Origin: Parapristionchus giblindavisi
Taxonomy: Eukaryota > Nematoda > Chromadorea > Rhabditida > Diplogasteridae
Direction of reading: 5' to 3'
Assembly (NCBI GenBank): GCA_943737045.1
Contig: CALSFV010000032.1
Coordinates: forward strand, 124,001 to 188,000
DNA: 64,000 nucleotides
Part shown: positions 11,443-24,770 of the stretch, one piece after another
How the letters are laid out: each line of letters begins with the position of its first letter
Numbering within the stretch: position 1 is the first letter of the stretch
Made by a program: the position numbers and the translations under genes
The notes under the pieces: model-generated
What the model was told of the DNA's origin: nothing
Seen by the model: the letters and a program-made list of their open reading frames with translations, nothing else
Databases searched by the model: none

Positions 11443-14400
11443 TTGAAAGAGCACAATATTCTGATTAAGGCAAGCCTCAGCTCACGTCGAACTATAAGCT
11501 TTCAACGCGGCCACAATGACAAAAGTACGAAAGTAACTTTCACGCTGATAAGATATAAACAGCTTATGAGATACAAAAAATTACAGCGATGCCTATCGTG
11601 TCATATACCCCGTGAAAGAGCAGAAAATTCTGAATAACATACACCTTTTCGCATGTTGAAAGTGGTCAAACTGGCCGAACTAAAAAAATATCTTTCATTA
11701 CTCTGTGAATTTCGGTTTCAACGCGGCCACAATGACCAAAGTACGAAAGTAACTTTCAAAACAGCTTATGAGATACAAAAATTACAGCGATGCCTATCGT
11801 GTCATATACCCCGTGAAAGAGCAGAAAATTCTGAATAACATACACCTTTTCGCATGTAGAAAGTGGTCAAACTGGCCGAACTAAACAATTATCTTTCATT
11901 ACTCTGTGAATTTCGGTACAAAACAATTCATGACAAGACAGATTTTCAACAATACCCCCTGTTGTCATATATTATTTGAAAGAGCACAATATTCTGATTA
12001 AGGCAAGCCTCAGCTCACGTCGAACTATAAGCTTTCAACGCGGCCACAATGACCAAAGTACGAAAGTAACTTTCACGCTGATAAGATATAAACAGCTTAT
12101 GAGATACAAAAAATTACAGCGATGCCTATCGTGTCATATACCCCGTGAAAGAGCAGAAAATTCTGAATAACATACACCTTTTCGCATGTTGAAAGTGGTC
12201 GAACTGGCCGAACTAAAAAAATATCTTTCATTACTCTGTGAATTTCGGTTTCAACGCGGCCACAATGACCAAAGTACGAAAGTTACTTTCACGCTTTTAA
12301 GATCTAAACAGCTTATGAGATACAAAAATTACAGCGATGCCTATCGTGTCATATACCCCGTGAAAGAGCAGAAAATTCTGAATAACATACACCTCTTCGC
12401 ATGTTGAAAGTGGTCAAACTGGCCGAACTAAACAATTATCTTTCATTACTCTGTGAATTTCGGTACAAAACAATTCATGCATGACAAGACAGATTTTCAA
12501 CAATACCCCCTGTTGTCATATATTATTTGAAAGAGCACAATATTCTGATTAAGGCAAGCCTCAGCTCACGTCGAACTATAAGCTTTCAACGCGGCCACAA
12601 TGACAAAAGTACGAAAGTAACTTTCACGCTGATAAGATATAAACAGCTTATGAGATACAAAAAATTACAGCGATGCCTATCGTGTCATATACCCCGTGAA
12701 AGAGCAGAAAATTCTGAATAACATACACCTTTTCGCATGTTGAAAGTGGTCAAACTGGCCGAACTAAAAAAATATCTTTCATTACTCTGTGAATTTCGGT
12801 TTCAACGCGGCCACAATGACCAAAGTACGAAAGTAACTTTCAAAACAGCTTATGAGATACAAATGCCTATCGTGTCATATAATGCCTATCGTGTCATATA
12901 CCCCGTGAAAGAGCAGAAAATTCTGAATAACATACACCTCTTCGCATGTTGAAAGTGGTCAAACTGGCCGAACTAAACAATTATCTTTCATTACTCTGTG
13001 AATTTCGGTACAAAACAATTCATGCATGACAAGACAGATTTTCAACAATACCCCCTGTTGTCATATATTATTTGAAAGAGCACAATATTCTGATTAAGGC
13101 AAGCCTCAGCTCACGTCGAACTATAAGCTTTCAACGCGGCCACAATGACAAAAGTACGAAAGTAACTTTCACGCTGATAAGATATAAACAGCTTATGAGA
13201 TACAAAAAATTACAGCGATGCCTATCGTGTCATATACCCCGTGAAAGAGCAGAAAATTCTGAATAACATACACCTTTTCGCATGTTGAAAGTGGTCAAAC
13301 TGGCCGAACTAAAAAAATATCTTTCATTACTCTGTGAATTTCGGTTTCAACGCGGCCACAATGACCAAAGTACGAAAGTAACTTTCAAAACAGCTTATGA
13401 GATACAAAAATTACAGCGATGCCTATCGTGTCATATACCCCGTGAAAGAGCAGAAAATTCTGAATAACATACACCTTTTCGCATGTAGAAAGTGGTCAAA
13501 CTGGCCGAACTAAACAATTATCTTTCATTACTCTGTGAATTTCGGTACAAAACAATTCATGACAAGACAGATTTTCAACAATACCCCCTGTTGTCATATA
13601 TTATTTGAAAGAGCACAATATTCTGATTAAGGCAAGCCTCAGCTCACGTCGAACTATAAGCTTTCAACGCGGCCACAATGACCAAAGTACGAAAGTAACT
13701 TTCACGCTGATAAGATATAAACAGCTTATGAGATACAAAAAATTACAGCGATGCCTATCGTGTCATATACCCCGTGAAAGAGCAGAAAATTCTGAATAAC
13801 ATACACCTTTTCGCATGTTGAAAGTGGTCGAACTGGCCGAACTAAAAAAATATCTTTCATTACTCTGTGAATTTCGGTTTCAACGCGGCCACAATGACCA
13901 AAGTACGAAAGTTACTTTCACGCTTTTAAGATCTAAACAGCTTATGAGATACAAAAATTACAGCGATGCCTATCGTGTCATATACCCCGTGAAAGAGCAG
14001 AAAATTCTGAATAACATACACCTCTTCGCATGTTGAAAGTGGTCAAACTGGCCGAACTAAACAATTATCTTTCATTACTCTGTGAATTTCGGTACAAAAC
14101 AATTCATGAATGACAAGACAGATTTTCAACAATACCCCCTGTTGTCATATATTATTTGAAAGAGCACAATATTCTGATTAAGGCAAGCCTCAGCTCACGT
14201 CGAACTATAAGCTTTCAACGCGGCCACAATGACAAAAGTACGAAAGTAACTTTCACGCTGATAAGATATAAACAGCTTATGAGATACAAAAAATTACAGC
14301 GATGCCTATCGTGTCATATACCCCGTGAAAGAGCAGAAAATTCTGAATAACATACACCTTTTCGCATGTTGAAAGTGGTCAAACTGGCCGAACTAAAAAA

Positions 14401-14700
14401 ATATCTTTCATTACTCTGTGAATTTCGGTTTCAACGCGGCCACAATGACCAAAGTACGAAAGTAACTTTCAAAACAGCTTATGAGATACAAAAATTACAG
14501 CGATACCTATCGTGTCATATACCCCGTGAAAGAGCAGAAAATTCTGAATAACATACACCTTTTCGCATGTAGAAAGTGGTCAAACTGGCCGAACTAAACA
14601 ATTATCTTTCATTACTCTGTGAATTTCGGTACAAAACAATTCATGACAAGACAGATTTTCAACAATACCCCCTGTTGTCATATATTATTTGAAAGAGCAC
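11443..14700. repeat. 1629-bp higher-order repeat, two copies
   Basis: Copies start at 11443 and 13072. Each is made of three long+short modules (533, 551 and 545 or 533 bp). Diagnostic variants include aatgacaaaagtac, gataagatataaacag and a 7-A run in gatacaaaaaattacag. Within copy 1, the 545-bp module holds a local rearrangement (12862-12899). Confidence 0.82.
12862..12899. repeat. 19-bp exact tandem duplication inside a unit
   Basis: The sequence aatgcctatcgtgtcatat occurs twice back to back (12862-12880 and 12881-12899). It replaces the usual acaaaaattacagcg stretch. Related units at 13400-13440 and 14480-14520 lack it, so the change is private to this copy. Confidence 0.9.
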
Positions 14701-15019
14701 AATATTCTGATTAAGGCAAGCCTCAGCTCACGTCGAACTATAAGCTTTCAACACGGCCACAATGACCAAAGTACGAAAGTAACTTTCACGCTTTTAAGAT
14801 CTAAACAGCTTATGAGATACAAAAATTACAGCGATGCCTATCGTGTCATATACCCCGTGAAAGAGCAGAAAATTCTGAATAACATACACCTTTTCGCATG
14901 TAGAAAGTGGTCAAACTGGCCGAACTAAACAATAATCTTTCATTACTCTGTGAATTTCGGTACAAAACAATTCATGACAAGACAGATTTTCAACAATACC
15001 CCCTGTTGTCATATATTAT

Positions 15020-17376
15020 TTGAAAGAGCACAAAATTCTGATTAAGGCAAGCCTCAACTCACGTCGAACTATAAGCTTTCAACGCGGCAACAATGACCAA
15101 AGTACGACAGTAACTTTCACGCTGAAAAGATCTGAACAGCTTATGAGATACAAAAACTACAACGATGCCTATCGTGTCATATACCCCGTGAAAGAGCAGA
15201 AAATTCTGAATAACATACACCTTTTCGCATGTTGAAAGTGGTCAAACTGGCCGAACTAAAAAAATATCTTTCATTACTCTGTGAATTTCAGTTTCAACGC
15301 GGCCACAATGACCAAAGTACGAAAGTAACTTTCAAAACAGCTTATGAGAATCAAAAATTACAACGATGCCTATCGTGTCGTATACCCCGTGAAAGAGCAG
15401 AAAATTCTGAATAACATACACCTTTTCGCATGTTGAAAGTGGTCAAACTGGCCGAACTAATCAATTATCTTTCATTACTCAGTGAATTTCGGTTTCAACG
15501 CGGCCACAATGACCAAAGTACGAAAGTAACTTTCACGCTGATAAGATCTAAACAGCTTATGAGATACAAAAACTACAACGATGCCTATCGTGTCATATAC
15601 CCCGTGAAAGAGCAGAAAATTCTGAATAACATAAACCTCTTCGCATGTTGAAAGTGGTCAAACTGGCCGAACTAAACAATTATCTTTCATTACTCTGTGA
15701 ATTTCGGTACAAAACAATTCATGACAAGACAGATTTTCAACAATACCCCCTGTTGTCATATATTATTTGAAAGAGCACAATATTCTGATTAAGGCAAGCC
15801 TCAGCTCACGTCGAACTATAAGCTTTCAACGCGGCCACAATGACCAAAGTACGAAAGTAACTTTCACGCTTTTAAGATCTAAACAGCTTATGAGATACAA
15901 AAATTACAGCGATGCCTATCGTGTCATATACCCCGTGAAAGAGCAGAAAATTCTGAATAACATACACCTCTTCGCATGTTGAAAGTGGTCAAACTGGCCG
16001 AACTAAACAATTATCTTTCATTACTCTGTGAATTTCGGTTTCAACGCGGCCACAATGACCAAAGTACGAAAGTAACTTTCAAAACAGCTTATGAGATACA
16101 AAAATTACAGCGATGCCTATCGTGTCATATACCCCGTGAAAGAGCAGAAAATTCTGAATAACATACACCTTTTCGCATGTAGAAAGTGGTCAAACTGGCC
16201 GAACTAAACAATTATCTTTCATTACTCTGTGAATTTCGGTACAAAACAATTCATGACAAGACAGATTTTCAACAATACCCCCTGTTGTCATATATTATTT
16301 GAAAGAGCACAATATTCTGATTAAGGCAAGCCTCAGCTCACGTCGAACTATAAGCTTTCAACGCGGCCACAATGACCAAAGTACGAAAGTAACTTTCACG
16401 CTTTTAAGATCTAAACAGCTTATGAGATACAAAAATTACAGCGATGCCTATCGTGTCATATACCCCGTGAAAGAGCAGAAAATTCTGAATAACATACACC
16501 TCTTCGCATGTTGAAAGTGGTCAAACTGGCCGAACTAATAAAATATCTTTCTTTATTCTGTGAATTTCGGTACAAAACAATTCATGACAAGACAGATTTT
16601 CAACAATACCCCCTGTTGTCATATATTATTTGAAAGAGCACAAAATTCTGATTAAGGCAAGCCTCAACTCACGTCGAACTATAAGCTTTCAACGCGGCAA
16701 CAATGACCAAAGTACGAAAGTAACTTTCACGCTGAAAAGATCTGAACAGCTTATGAGATACAAAAACTACAACGATGCCTATCGTGTCATATACCCCGTG
16801 AAAGAGCAGAAAATTCTGAATAACATACACCTTTTCGCATGTTGAAAGTGGTCAAACTGGCCGAACTAAAAAAATATCTTTCATTACTCTGTGAATTTCA
16901 GTTTCAACGCGGCCACAATGACCAAAGTACGAAAGTAACTTTCAAAACAGCTTATGAGAATCAAAAATTACAACGATGCCTATCGTGTCGTATACCCCGT
17001 GAAAGAGCAGAAAATTCTGAATAACATACACCTTTTCGCATGTTGAAAGTGGTCAAACTGGCCGAACTAATCAATTATCTTTCATTACTCAGTGAATTTC
17101 GGTTTCAACGCGGCCACAAAGACCAAAGTACGAAAGTAACTTTCACGCTGATAAGATCTAAACAGCTTATGAGATACAAAAACTACAACGATGCCTATCG
17201 TGTCATATACCCCGTGAAAGAGCTGAAAATTCTGAATAACATACACCTCTTCGCATGTTGAAAGTGGTCAAACTGGCCGAACTAAACAATTATCTTTCAT
17301 TACTCTGTGAATTTCGGTACAAAACAATTCATGACAAGACAGATTTTCAACAATACCCCCTGTTGTCATATATTAT
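15020..17376. repeat. 1610-bp higher-order repeat, one full copy plus about 750 bp
   Basis: Units at 15020, 15229 and 15430 match those at 16630, 16839 and 17040 with an offset of 1610. Private variants gcggcaacaatg (about 15086 and 16696) and gaatttcagtttc (about 15284 and 16894) confirm it. A third gcggcaacaatg unit starts at 17377 without the rest of the module. Confidence 0.83.
15177..15377. repeat. Exemplar short unit, 201-bp form (alpha/beta chimera)
   Basis: This has the same alpha-to-beta junction as the 215-bp form (near 15290), and in addition a 14-bp deletion that gives ctttcaaaacagctt. It is the commonest partner of long units, giving the 532/536-bp long+short module. Most copies end in cgtgtcgtatacc where long units have cgtgtcatatacc, so the short type has its own diagnostic variants and is an independent lineage. 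Confidence 0.88.
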
Positions 17377-18578
17377 TTGAAAGAGCACACAATTCTGATT
17401 AAGGCAAGCCTCAACTCACGTCGAACTATAAGCTTTCAACGCGGCAACAATGACCAAAGTACGAAAGTAACTTTCACGCTGAAAAGATCTGAACAGCTTA
17501 TGAGATACAAAAACTACAACAATGCCTATCGTGTCATATACCCCGTGAAAGAGCAGAAAATTCTGAATAACATACACCTCTTCGCATGTTGAAAGTGGTC
17601 AAACTGGCCGAACTAAACAATTATCTTTCATTACTCTGTGAATTTCGGTACAAAAAATTTCATGCATGACAAGACAGATTTTCAACAATACCCCCTGTTG
17701 TCATATATTATTTGAAAGAGCACAATATTCTCATTAAGGCAAGCCTCAGCTCACGTCGAACTATAAGCTTTCAACGCGGCCACAATGACCAAAGTACGAA
17801 AGTAACTTTCACGCTTTTAAGATCTAAACAGCTTATGAGATACAAAAATTACAGCGATGCCTATCGTGTCATATACCCCGTGAAAGAGCAGAAAATTCTG
17901 AATAACATACACCTCTTCGCATGTTGAAAGTGGTCAAACTGGCCGAACTAATAAAATATCTTTCATTACTCTGTGAATTTCGGTACAAAACAATTCATGC
18001 ATGACAAGACAGATTTTCAACAATGCCCCCTGTTGTCATATATTATTTGAAAGAGCACAATATTCTGATTAAGGCAAGCCTCAGCTCACGTCGAACTATA
18101 AGCTTTCAACGCGGCCACAATGACCAAAGTACGAAAGTAACATTCACGCTGATAAGATCTAAACAGCTTATGAGAATCAAAAACTACAACGATGCCTATC
18201 GTGTCATATACCCCGTGAAAGAGCAGAAAATTCTGAATAACATACACCTTTTCGCATGTTGAAAGTGGTCAAACTGGCCGAACTAAAAAAATATCTTTCA
18301 TTACTCTGTGAATTTCGGTTTCAACGCGGCCACAATGACCAAAGTACGAAAGTAACTTTCAAAACAGCTTATGAGAATCAAAAATTACAACGATGCCTAT
18401 CGTGTCGTATACCCCGTGAAAGAGCAGAAAATTCTGAATAACATACACCTTTTCGCATGTTGAAAGTGGTCAAACTGGCCGAACTAAACAATTATCTTTC
18501 ATTACTCTGTGAATTTCGGTACAAAACAATTCATGACAAGACAGATTTTCAACAATACCCCCTGTTGTCATATATTAT

Positions 18579-21500
18579 TTGAAAGAGCACAAAATTCTGA
18601 TTAAGACAAGCCTCAGCTCACGTCGAACTATAAGCTTTCAACGCGGCCACAATGACCAAAGTACGAAAGTAACTTTAACGCTTTTAAGATCTAAACAGCT
18701 TATGAGATACAAAAATTACAGCGATGCCTATCGTGTCATATACCCCGTGAAAGAGCAGAAAATTCTGAATAACATACACCTTTTCGCATGTTGAAAGTGG
18801 TCAAACTGGCCAAACTAAAAAAATATCTTTCATTACTCTGTGAATTTCGGTTTCAACGCGGCCACAATGACCAAAGTACGAAAGTAACTTTCAAAACAGC
18901 TTATGAGAATCAAAAATTACAACGATGCCTATCGTGTCGTATACCCCGTGAAAGAGCAGAAAATTCTGAATAACATACACCTTTTCGCATGTAGAAAGTG
19001 GTCAAACTGGCCGAACTAAATATTTATCTTTCATTACTCTGTGAATTTCGGAATAAAACAATTCATGACAAGACAGATTTTCAACAATACCCCCTGTTGT
19101 CATATATTATTTGAAAGAGCACAATATTCTGATTAAGGCAAGCCTCAGCTCACGTCGAACTATAAGCTTTCAACGCGGCCACAATGACCAAAGTACGAAA
19201 GTAACTTTCACGCTTTTAAGATCTAAACAGCTTATGAGATACAAAAATTACAGCGATGCCTATCGTGTCATATACCCCGTGAAAGAGCAGAAAATTCTGA
19301 ATAACATACACCTCTTCGCATGTTGAAAGTGGTCAAACTGGCCGAACTAAACAATTATCTTTCATTACTCTGTGAATTTCGGTACAAAACAATTCATGAC
19401 AAGACAGATTTTCAACAATACCCCCTGTTGTCATATATTATTTGAAAGAGCACAAAATTCTGATTAAGACAAGCCTCAGCTCACGTCGAACTATAAGCTT
19501 TCAACGCGGCCACAATGACCAAAGTACGAAAGTAACTTTCACGCTTTTAAGATCTAAACAGCTTATGAGATACAAAAATTACAGCGATGCCTATCGTGTC
19601 ATATACCCCGTGAAAGAGCAGAAAATTCTGAATAACATACACCTTTTCGCATGTTGAAAGTGGTCAAACTGGCCGAACTAAAAAAATATCTTTCATTACT
19701 CTGTGAATTTCGGTTTCAACGCGGCCACAATGACCAAAGTACGAAAGTAACTTTCAAAACAGCTTATGAGAATCAAAAATTACAACGATGCCTATCGTGT
19801 CGTATACCCCGTGAAAGAGCAGAAAATTCTGAATAACATACACCTTTTCGCATGTAGAAAGTGGTCAAACTGGCCGAACTAAAAATTTATCTTTCATTAC
19901 TCTGTGAATTTCGGAATAAAACAATTCATGACAAGACAGATTTTCAACAATACCCCCTGTTGTCATATATTATTTGAAAGAGCACAATATTCTGATTAAG
20001 GCAAGCCTCAGCTCACGTCGAACTATAAGCTTTCAACGCGGCCACAATGACCAAAGTACGAAAGTAACATTCACGCTGATAAGATCTAAACAGCTTATGA
20101 GAATCAAAAACTACAACGATGCCTATCGTGTCATATACCCCGTGAAAGAGCAGAAAATTCTGAATAACATACACCTTTTCGCATGTTGAAAGTGGTCAAA
20201 CTGGCCGAACTAAAAAAATATCTTTCATTACTCTGTGAATTTCGGTTTCAACGCGGCCACAATGACCAAAGTACGAAAGTAACTTTCAAAACAGCTTATG
20301 AGAATCAAAAATTACAACGATGCCTATCGTGTCGTATACCCCGTGAAAGAGCAGAAAATTCTGAATAACATACACCTTTTCGCATGTAGAAAGTGGTCAA
20401 ACTGGCCGAACTAAAAATTTATCTTTCATTACTCTGTGAATTTCGGAATAAAACAATTCATGACAAGACAGATTTTCAACAATACCCCCTGTTGTCATAT
20501 ATTATTTGAAAGAGCACAATATTCTGATTAAGGCAAGCCTCAGCTCACGTCGAACTATAAGCTTTCAACGCGGCCACAATGACCAAAGTACGAAAGTAAC
20601 TTTCACGCTTTTAAGATCTAAACAGCTTATGAGATACAAAAATTACAGCGATGCCTATCGTGTCATATACCCCGTGAAAGAGCAGAAAATTCTGAATAAC
20701 ATACACCTTTTCGCATGTTGAAAGTGGTCAAACTGGCCGAACTAAAAAAATATCTTTCATTACTCTGTGAATTTCGGTTTCAACGCGGCCACAATGACCA
20801 AAGTACAAAAGTAACTTTCAAAACAGCTTATGAGAATCAAAAATTACAACGATGCCTATCGTGTCATATACCCCGTGAAAGAGCAGAAAATTCTGAATAA
20901 CATACACCTTTTCGCATGTTGAAAGTGGTCAAACTGGCCGAACTAAACAATTATCTTTCATTACTCTGTGAATTTCGGTACAAAACAATTCATGACAAGA
21001 CAGATTTTCAACAATACCCCCTGTTGTCATATATTATTTGAAAGAGCACAAAATTCTGATTAAGACAAGCCTCAGCTCACGTCGAACTATAAGCTTTCAA
21101 CGCGGCCACAATGACCAAAGTACGAAAGTAACTTTCACGCTTTTAAGATCTAAACAGCTTATGAGATACAAAAATTACAGCGATGCCTATCGTGTCATAT
21201 ACCCCGTGAAAGAGCAGAAAATTCTGAATAACATACACCTTTTCGCATGTTGAAAGTGGTCAAACTGGCCAAACTAAAAAAATATCTTTCATTACTCTGT
21301 GAATTTCGGTTTCAACGCGGCCACAATGACCAAAGTACGAAAGTAACTTTCAAAACAGCTTATGAGAATCAAAAATTACAACGATGCCTATCGTGTCGTA
21401 TACCCCGTGAAAGAGCAGAAAATTCTGAATAACATACACCTTTTCGCATGTAGAAAGTGGTCAAACTGGCCGAACTAAATATTTATCTTTCATTACTCTG

Positions 21501-24500
21501 TGAATTTCGGAATAAAACAATTCATGACAAGACAGATTTTCAACAATACCCCCTGTTGTCATATATTATTTGAAAGAGCACAATATTCTGATTAAGGCAA
21601 GCCTCAGCTCACGTCGAACTATAAGCTTTCAACGCGGCCACAATGACCAAAGTACGAAAGTAACTTTCACGCTTTTAAGATCTAAACAGCTTATGAGATA
21701 CAAAAATTACAGCGATGCCTATCGTGTCATATACCCCGTGAAAGAGCAGAAAATTCTGAATAACATACACCTCTTCGCATGTTGAAAGTGGTCAAACTGG
21801 CCGAACTAAACAATTATCTTTCATTACTCTGTGAATTTCGGTACAAAACAATTCATGACAAGACAGATTTTCAACAATACCCCCTGTTGTCATATATTAT
21901 TTGAAAGAGCACAAAATTCTGATTAAGACAAGCCTCAGCTCACGTCGAACTATAAGCTTTCAACGCGGCCACAATGACCAAAGTACGAAAGTAACTTTCA
22001 CGCTTTTAAGATCTAAACAGCTTATGAGATACAAAAATTACAGCGATGCCTATCGTGTCATATACCCCGTGAAAGAGCAGAAAATTCTGAATAACATACA
22101 CCTTTTCGCATGTTGAAAGTGGTCAAACTGGCCGAACTAAAAAAATATCTTTCATTACTCTGTGAATTTCGGTTTCAACGCGGCCACAATGACCAAAGTA
22201 CGAAAGTAACTTTCAAAACAGCTTATGAGAATCAAAAATTACAACGATGCCTATCGTGTCGTATACCCCGTGAAAGAGCAGAAAATTCTGAATAACATAC
22301 ACCTTTTCGCATGTAGAAAGTGGTCAAACTGGCCGAACTAAAAATTTATCTTTCATTACTCTGTGAATTTCGGAATAAAACAATTCATGACAAGACAGAT
22401 TTTCAACAATACCCCCTGTTGTCATATATTATTTGAAAGAGCACAATATTCTGATTAAGGCAAGCCTCAGCTCACGTCGAACTATAAGCTTTCAACGCGG
22501 CCACAATGACCAAAGTACGAAAGTAACATTCACGCTGATAAGATCTAAACAGCTTATGAGAATCAAAAACTACAACGATGCCTATCGTGTCATATACCCC
22601 GTGAAAGAGCAGAAAATTCTGAATAACATACACCTTTTCGCATGTTGAAAGTGGTCAAACTGGCCGAACTAAAAAAATATCTTTCATTACTCTGTGAATT
22701 TCGGTTTCAACGCGGCCACAATGACCAAAGTACGAAAGTAACTTTCAAAACAGCTTATGAGAATCAAAAATTACAACGATGCCTATCGTGTCGTATACCC
22801 CGTGAAAGAGCAGAAAATTCTGAATAACATACACCTTTTCGCATGTAGAAAGTGGTCAAACTGGCCGAACTAAAAATTTATCTTTCATTACTCTGTGAAT
22901 TTCGGAATAAAACAATTCATGACAAGACAGATTTTCAACAATACCCCCTGTTGTCATATATTATTTGAAAGAGCACAATATTCTGATTAAGGCAAGCCTC
23001 AGCTCACGTCGAACTATAAGCTTTCAACGCGGCCACAATGACCAAAGTACGAAAGTAACTTTCACGCTTTTAAGATCTAAACAGCTTATGAGATACAAAA
23101 ATTACAGCGATGCCTATCGTGTCATATACCCCGTGAAAGAGCAGAAAATTCTGAATAACATACACCTTTTCGCATGTTGAAAGTGGTCAAACTGGCCGAA
23201 CTAAAAAAATATCTTTCATTACTCTGTGAATTTCGGTTTCAACGCGGCCACAATGACCAAAGTACGAAAGTAACTTTCAAAACAGCTTATGAGAATCAAA
23301 AATTACAACGATGCCTATCGTGTCATATACCCCGTGAAAGAGCAGAAAATTCTGAATAACATACACCTTTTCGCATGTTGAAAGTGGTCAAACTGGCCGA
23401 ACTAAACAATTATCTTTCATTACTCTGTGAATTTCGGTACAAAACAATTCATGACAAGACAGATTTTCAACAATACCCCCTGTTGTCATATATTATTTGA
23501 AAGAGCACAAAATTCTGATTAAGACAAGCCTCAGCTCACGTCGAACTATAAGCTTTCAACGCGGCCACAATGACCAAAGTACGAAAGTAACTTTCACGCT
23601 TTTAAGATCTAAACAGCTTATGAGATACAAAAATTACAGCGATGCCTATCGTGTCATATACCCCGTGAAAGAGCAGAAAATTCTGAATAACATACACCTT
23701 TTCGCATGTTGAAAGTGGTCAAACTGGCCTAACTAAAAAAATATCTTTCATTACTCTGTGAATTTCGGTTTCAACGCGGCCACAATGACCAAAGTACGAA
23801 AGTAACTTTCAAAACAGCTTATGAGAATCAAAAATTACAACGATGCCTATCGTGTCGTATACCCCGTGAAAGAGCAGAAAATTCTGAATAACATACACCT
23901 TTTCGCATGTAGAAAGTGGTCAAACTGGCCGAACTAAAAATTTATCTTTCATTACTCTGTGAATTTCGGAATAAAACAATTCATGACAAGACAGATTTTC
24001 AACAATACCCCCTGTTGTCATATATTATTTGAAAGAGCACAATATTCTGATTAAGGCAAGCCTCAGCTCACGTCGAACTATAAGCTTTCAACGCGGCCAC
24101 AATGACCAAAGTACGAAAGTAACTTTCACGCTTTTAAGATCTAAACAGCTTATGAGATACAAAAATTACAGCGATGCCTATCGTGTCATATACCCCGTGA
24201 AAGAGCAGAAAATTCTGAATAACATACACCTCTTCGCATGTTGAAAGTGGTCAAACTGGCCGAACTAAACAATTATCTTTCATTACTCTGTGAATTTCGG
24301 TACAAAACAATTCATGACAAGACAGATTTTCAACAATACCCCCTGTTGTCATATATTATTTGAAAGAGCACAAAATTCTGATTAAGACAAGCCTCAGCTC
24401 ACGTCGAACTATAAGCTTTCAACGCGGCCACAATGACCAAAGTACGAAAGTAACTTTCACGCTTTTAAGATCTAAACAGCTTATGAGATACAAAAATTAC

Positions 24501-24770
24501 AGCGATGCCTATCGTGTCATATACCCCGTGAAAGAGCAGAAAATTCTGAATAACATACACCTTTTCGCATGTTGAAAGTGGTCAAACTGGCCGAACTAAA
24601 AAAATATCTTTCATTACTCTGTGAATTTCGGTTTCAACGCGGCCACAATGACCAAAGTACGAAAGTAACTTTCAAAACAGCTTATGAGAATCAAAAATTA
24701 CAACGATGCCTATCGTGTCGTATACCCCGTGAAAGAGCAGAAAATTCTGAATAACATACACCTTTTCGCA
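18579..24770. repeat. 2459-bp higher-order repeat, two full copies and a partial
   Basis: Copies start at 18579, 21038 and 23497; the third is followed for about 1.3 kb. The order of long and short units and their variants (gattaagacaagcc, ctggccaaactaaa, ggaataaaacaattc) is the same in each. The private variant ctaaatatttatc recurs at about 19016 and 21475, 2459 bp apart. Only scattered single-base differences were seen between copies. Confidence 0.87.
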
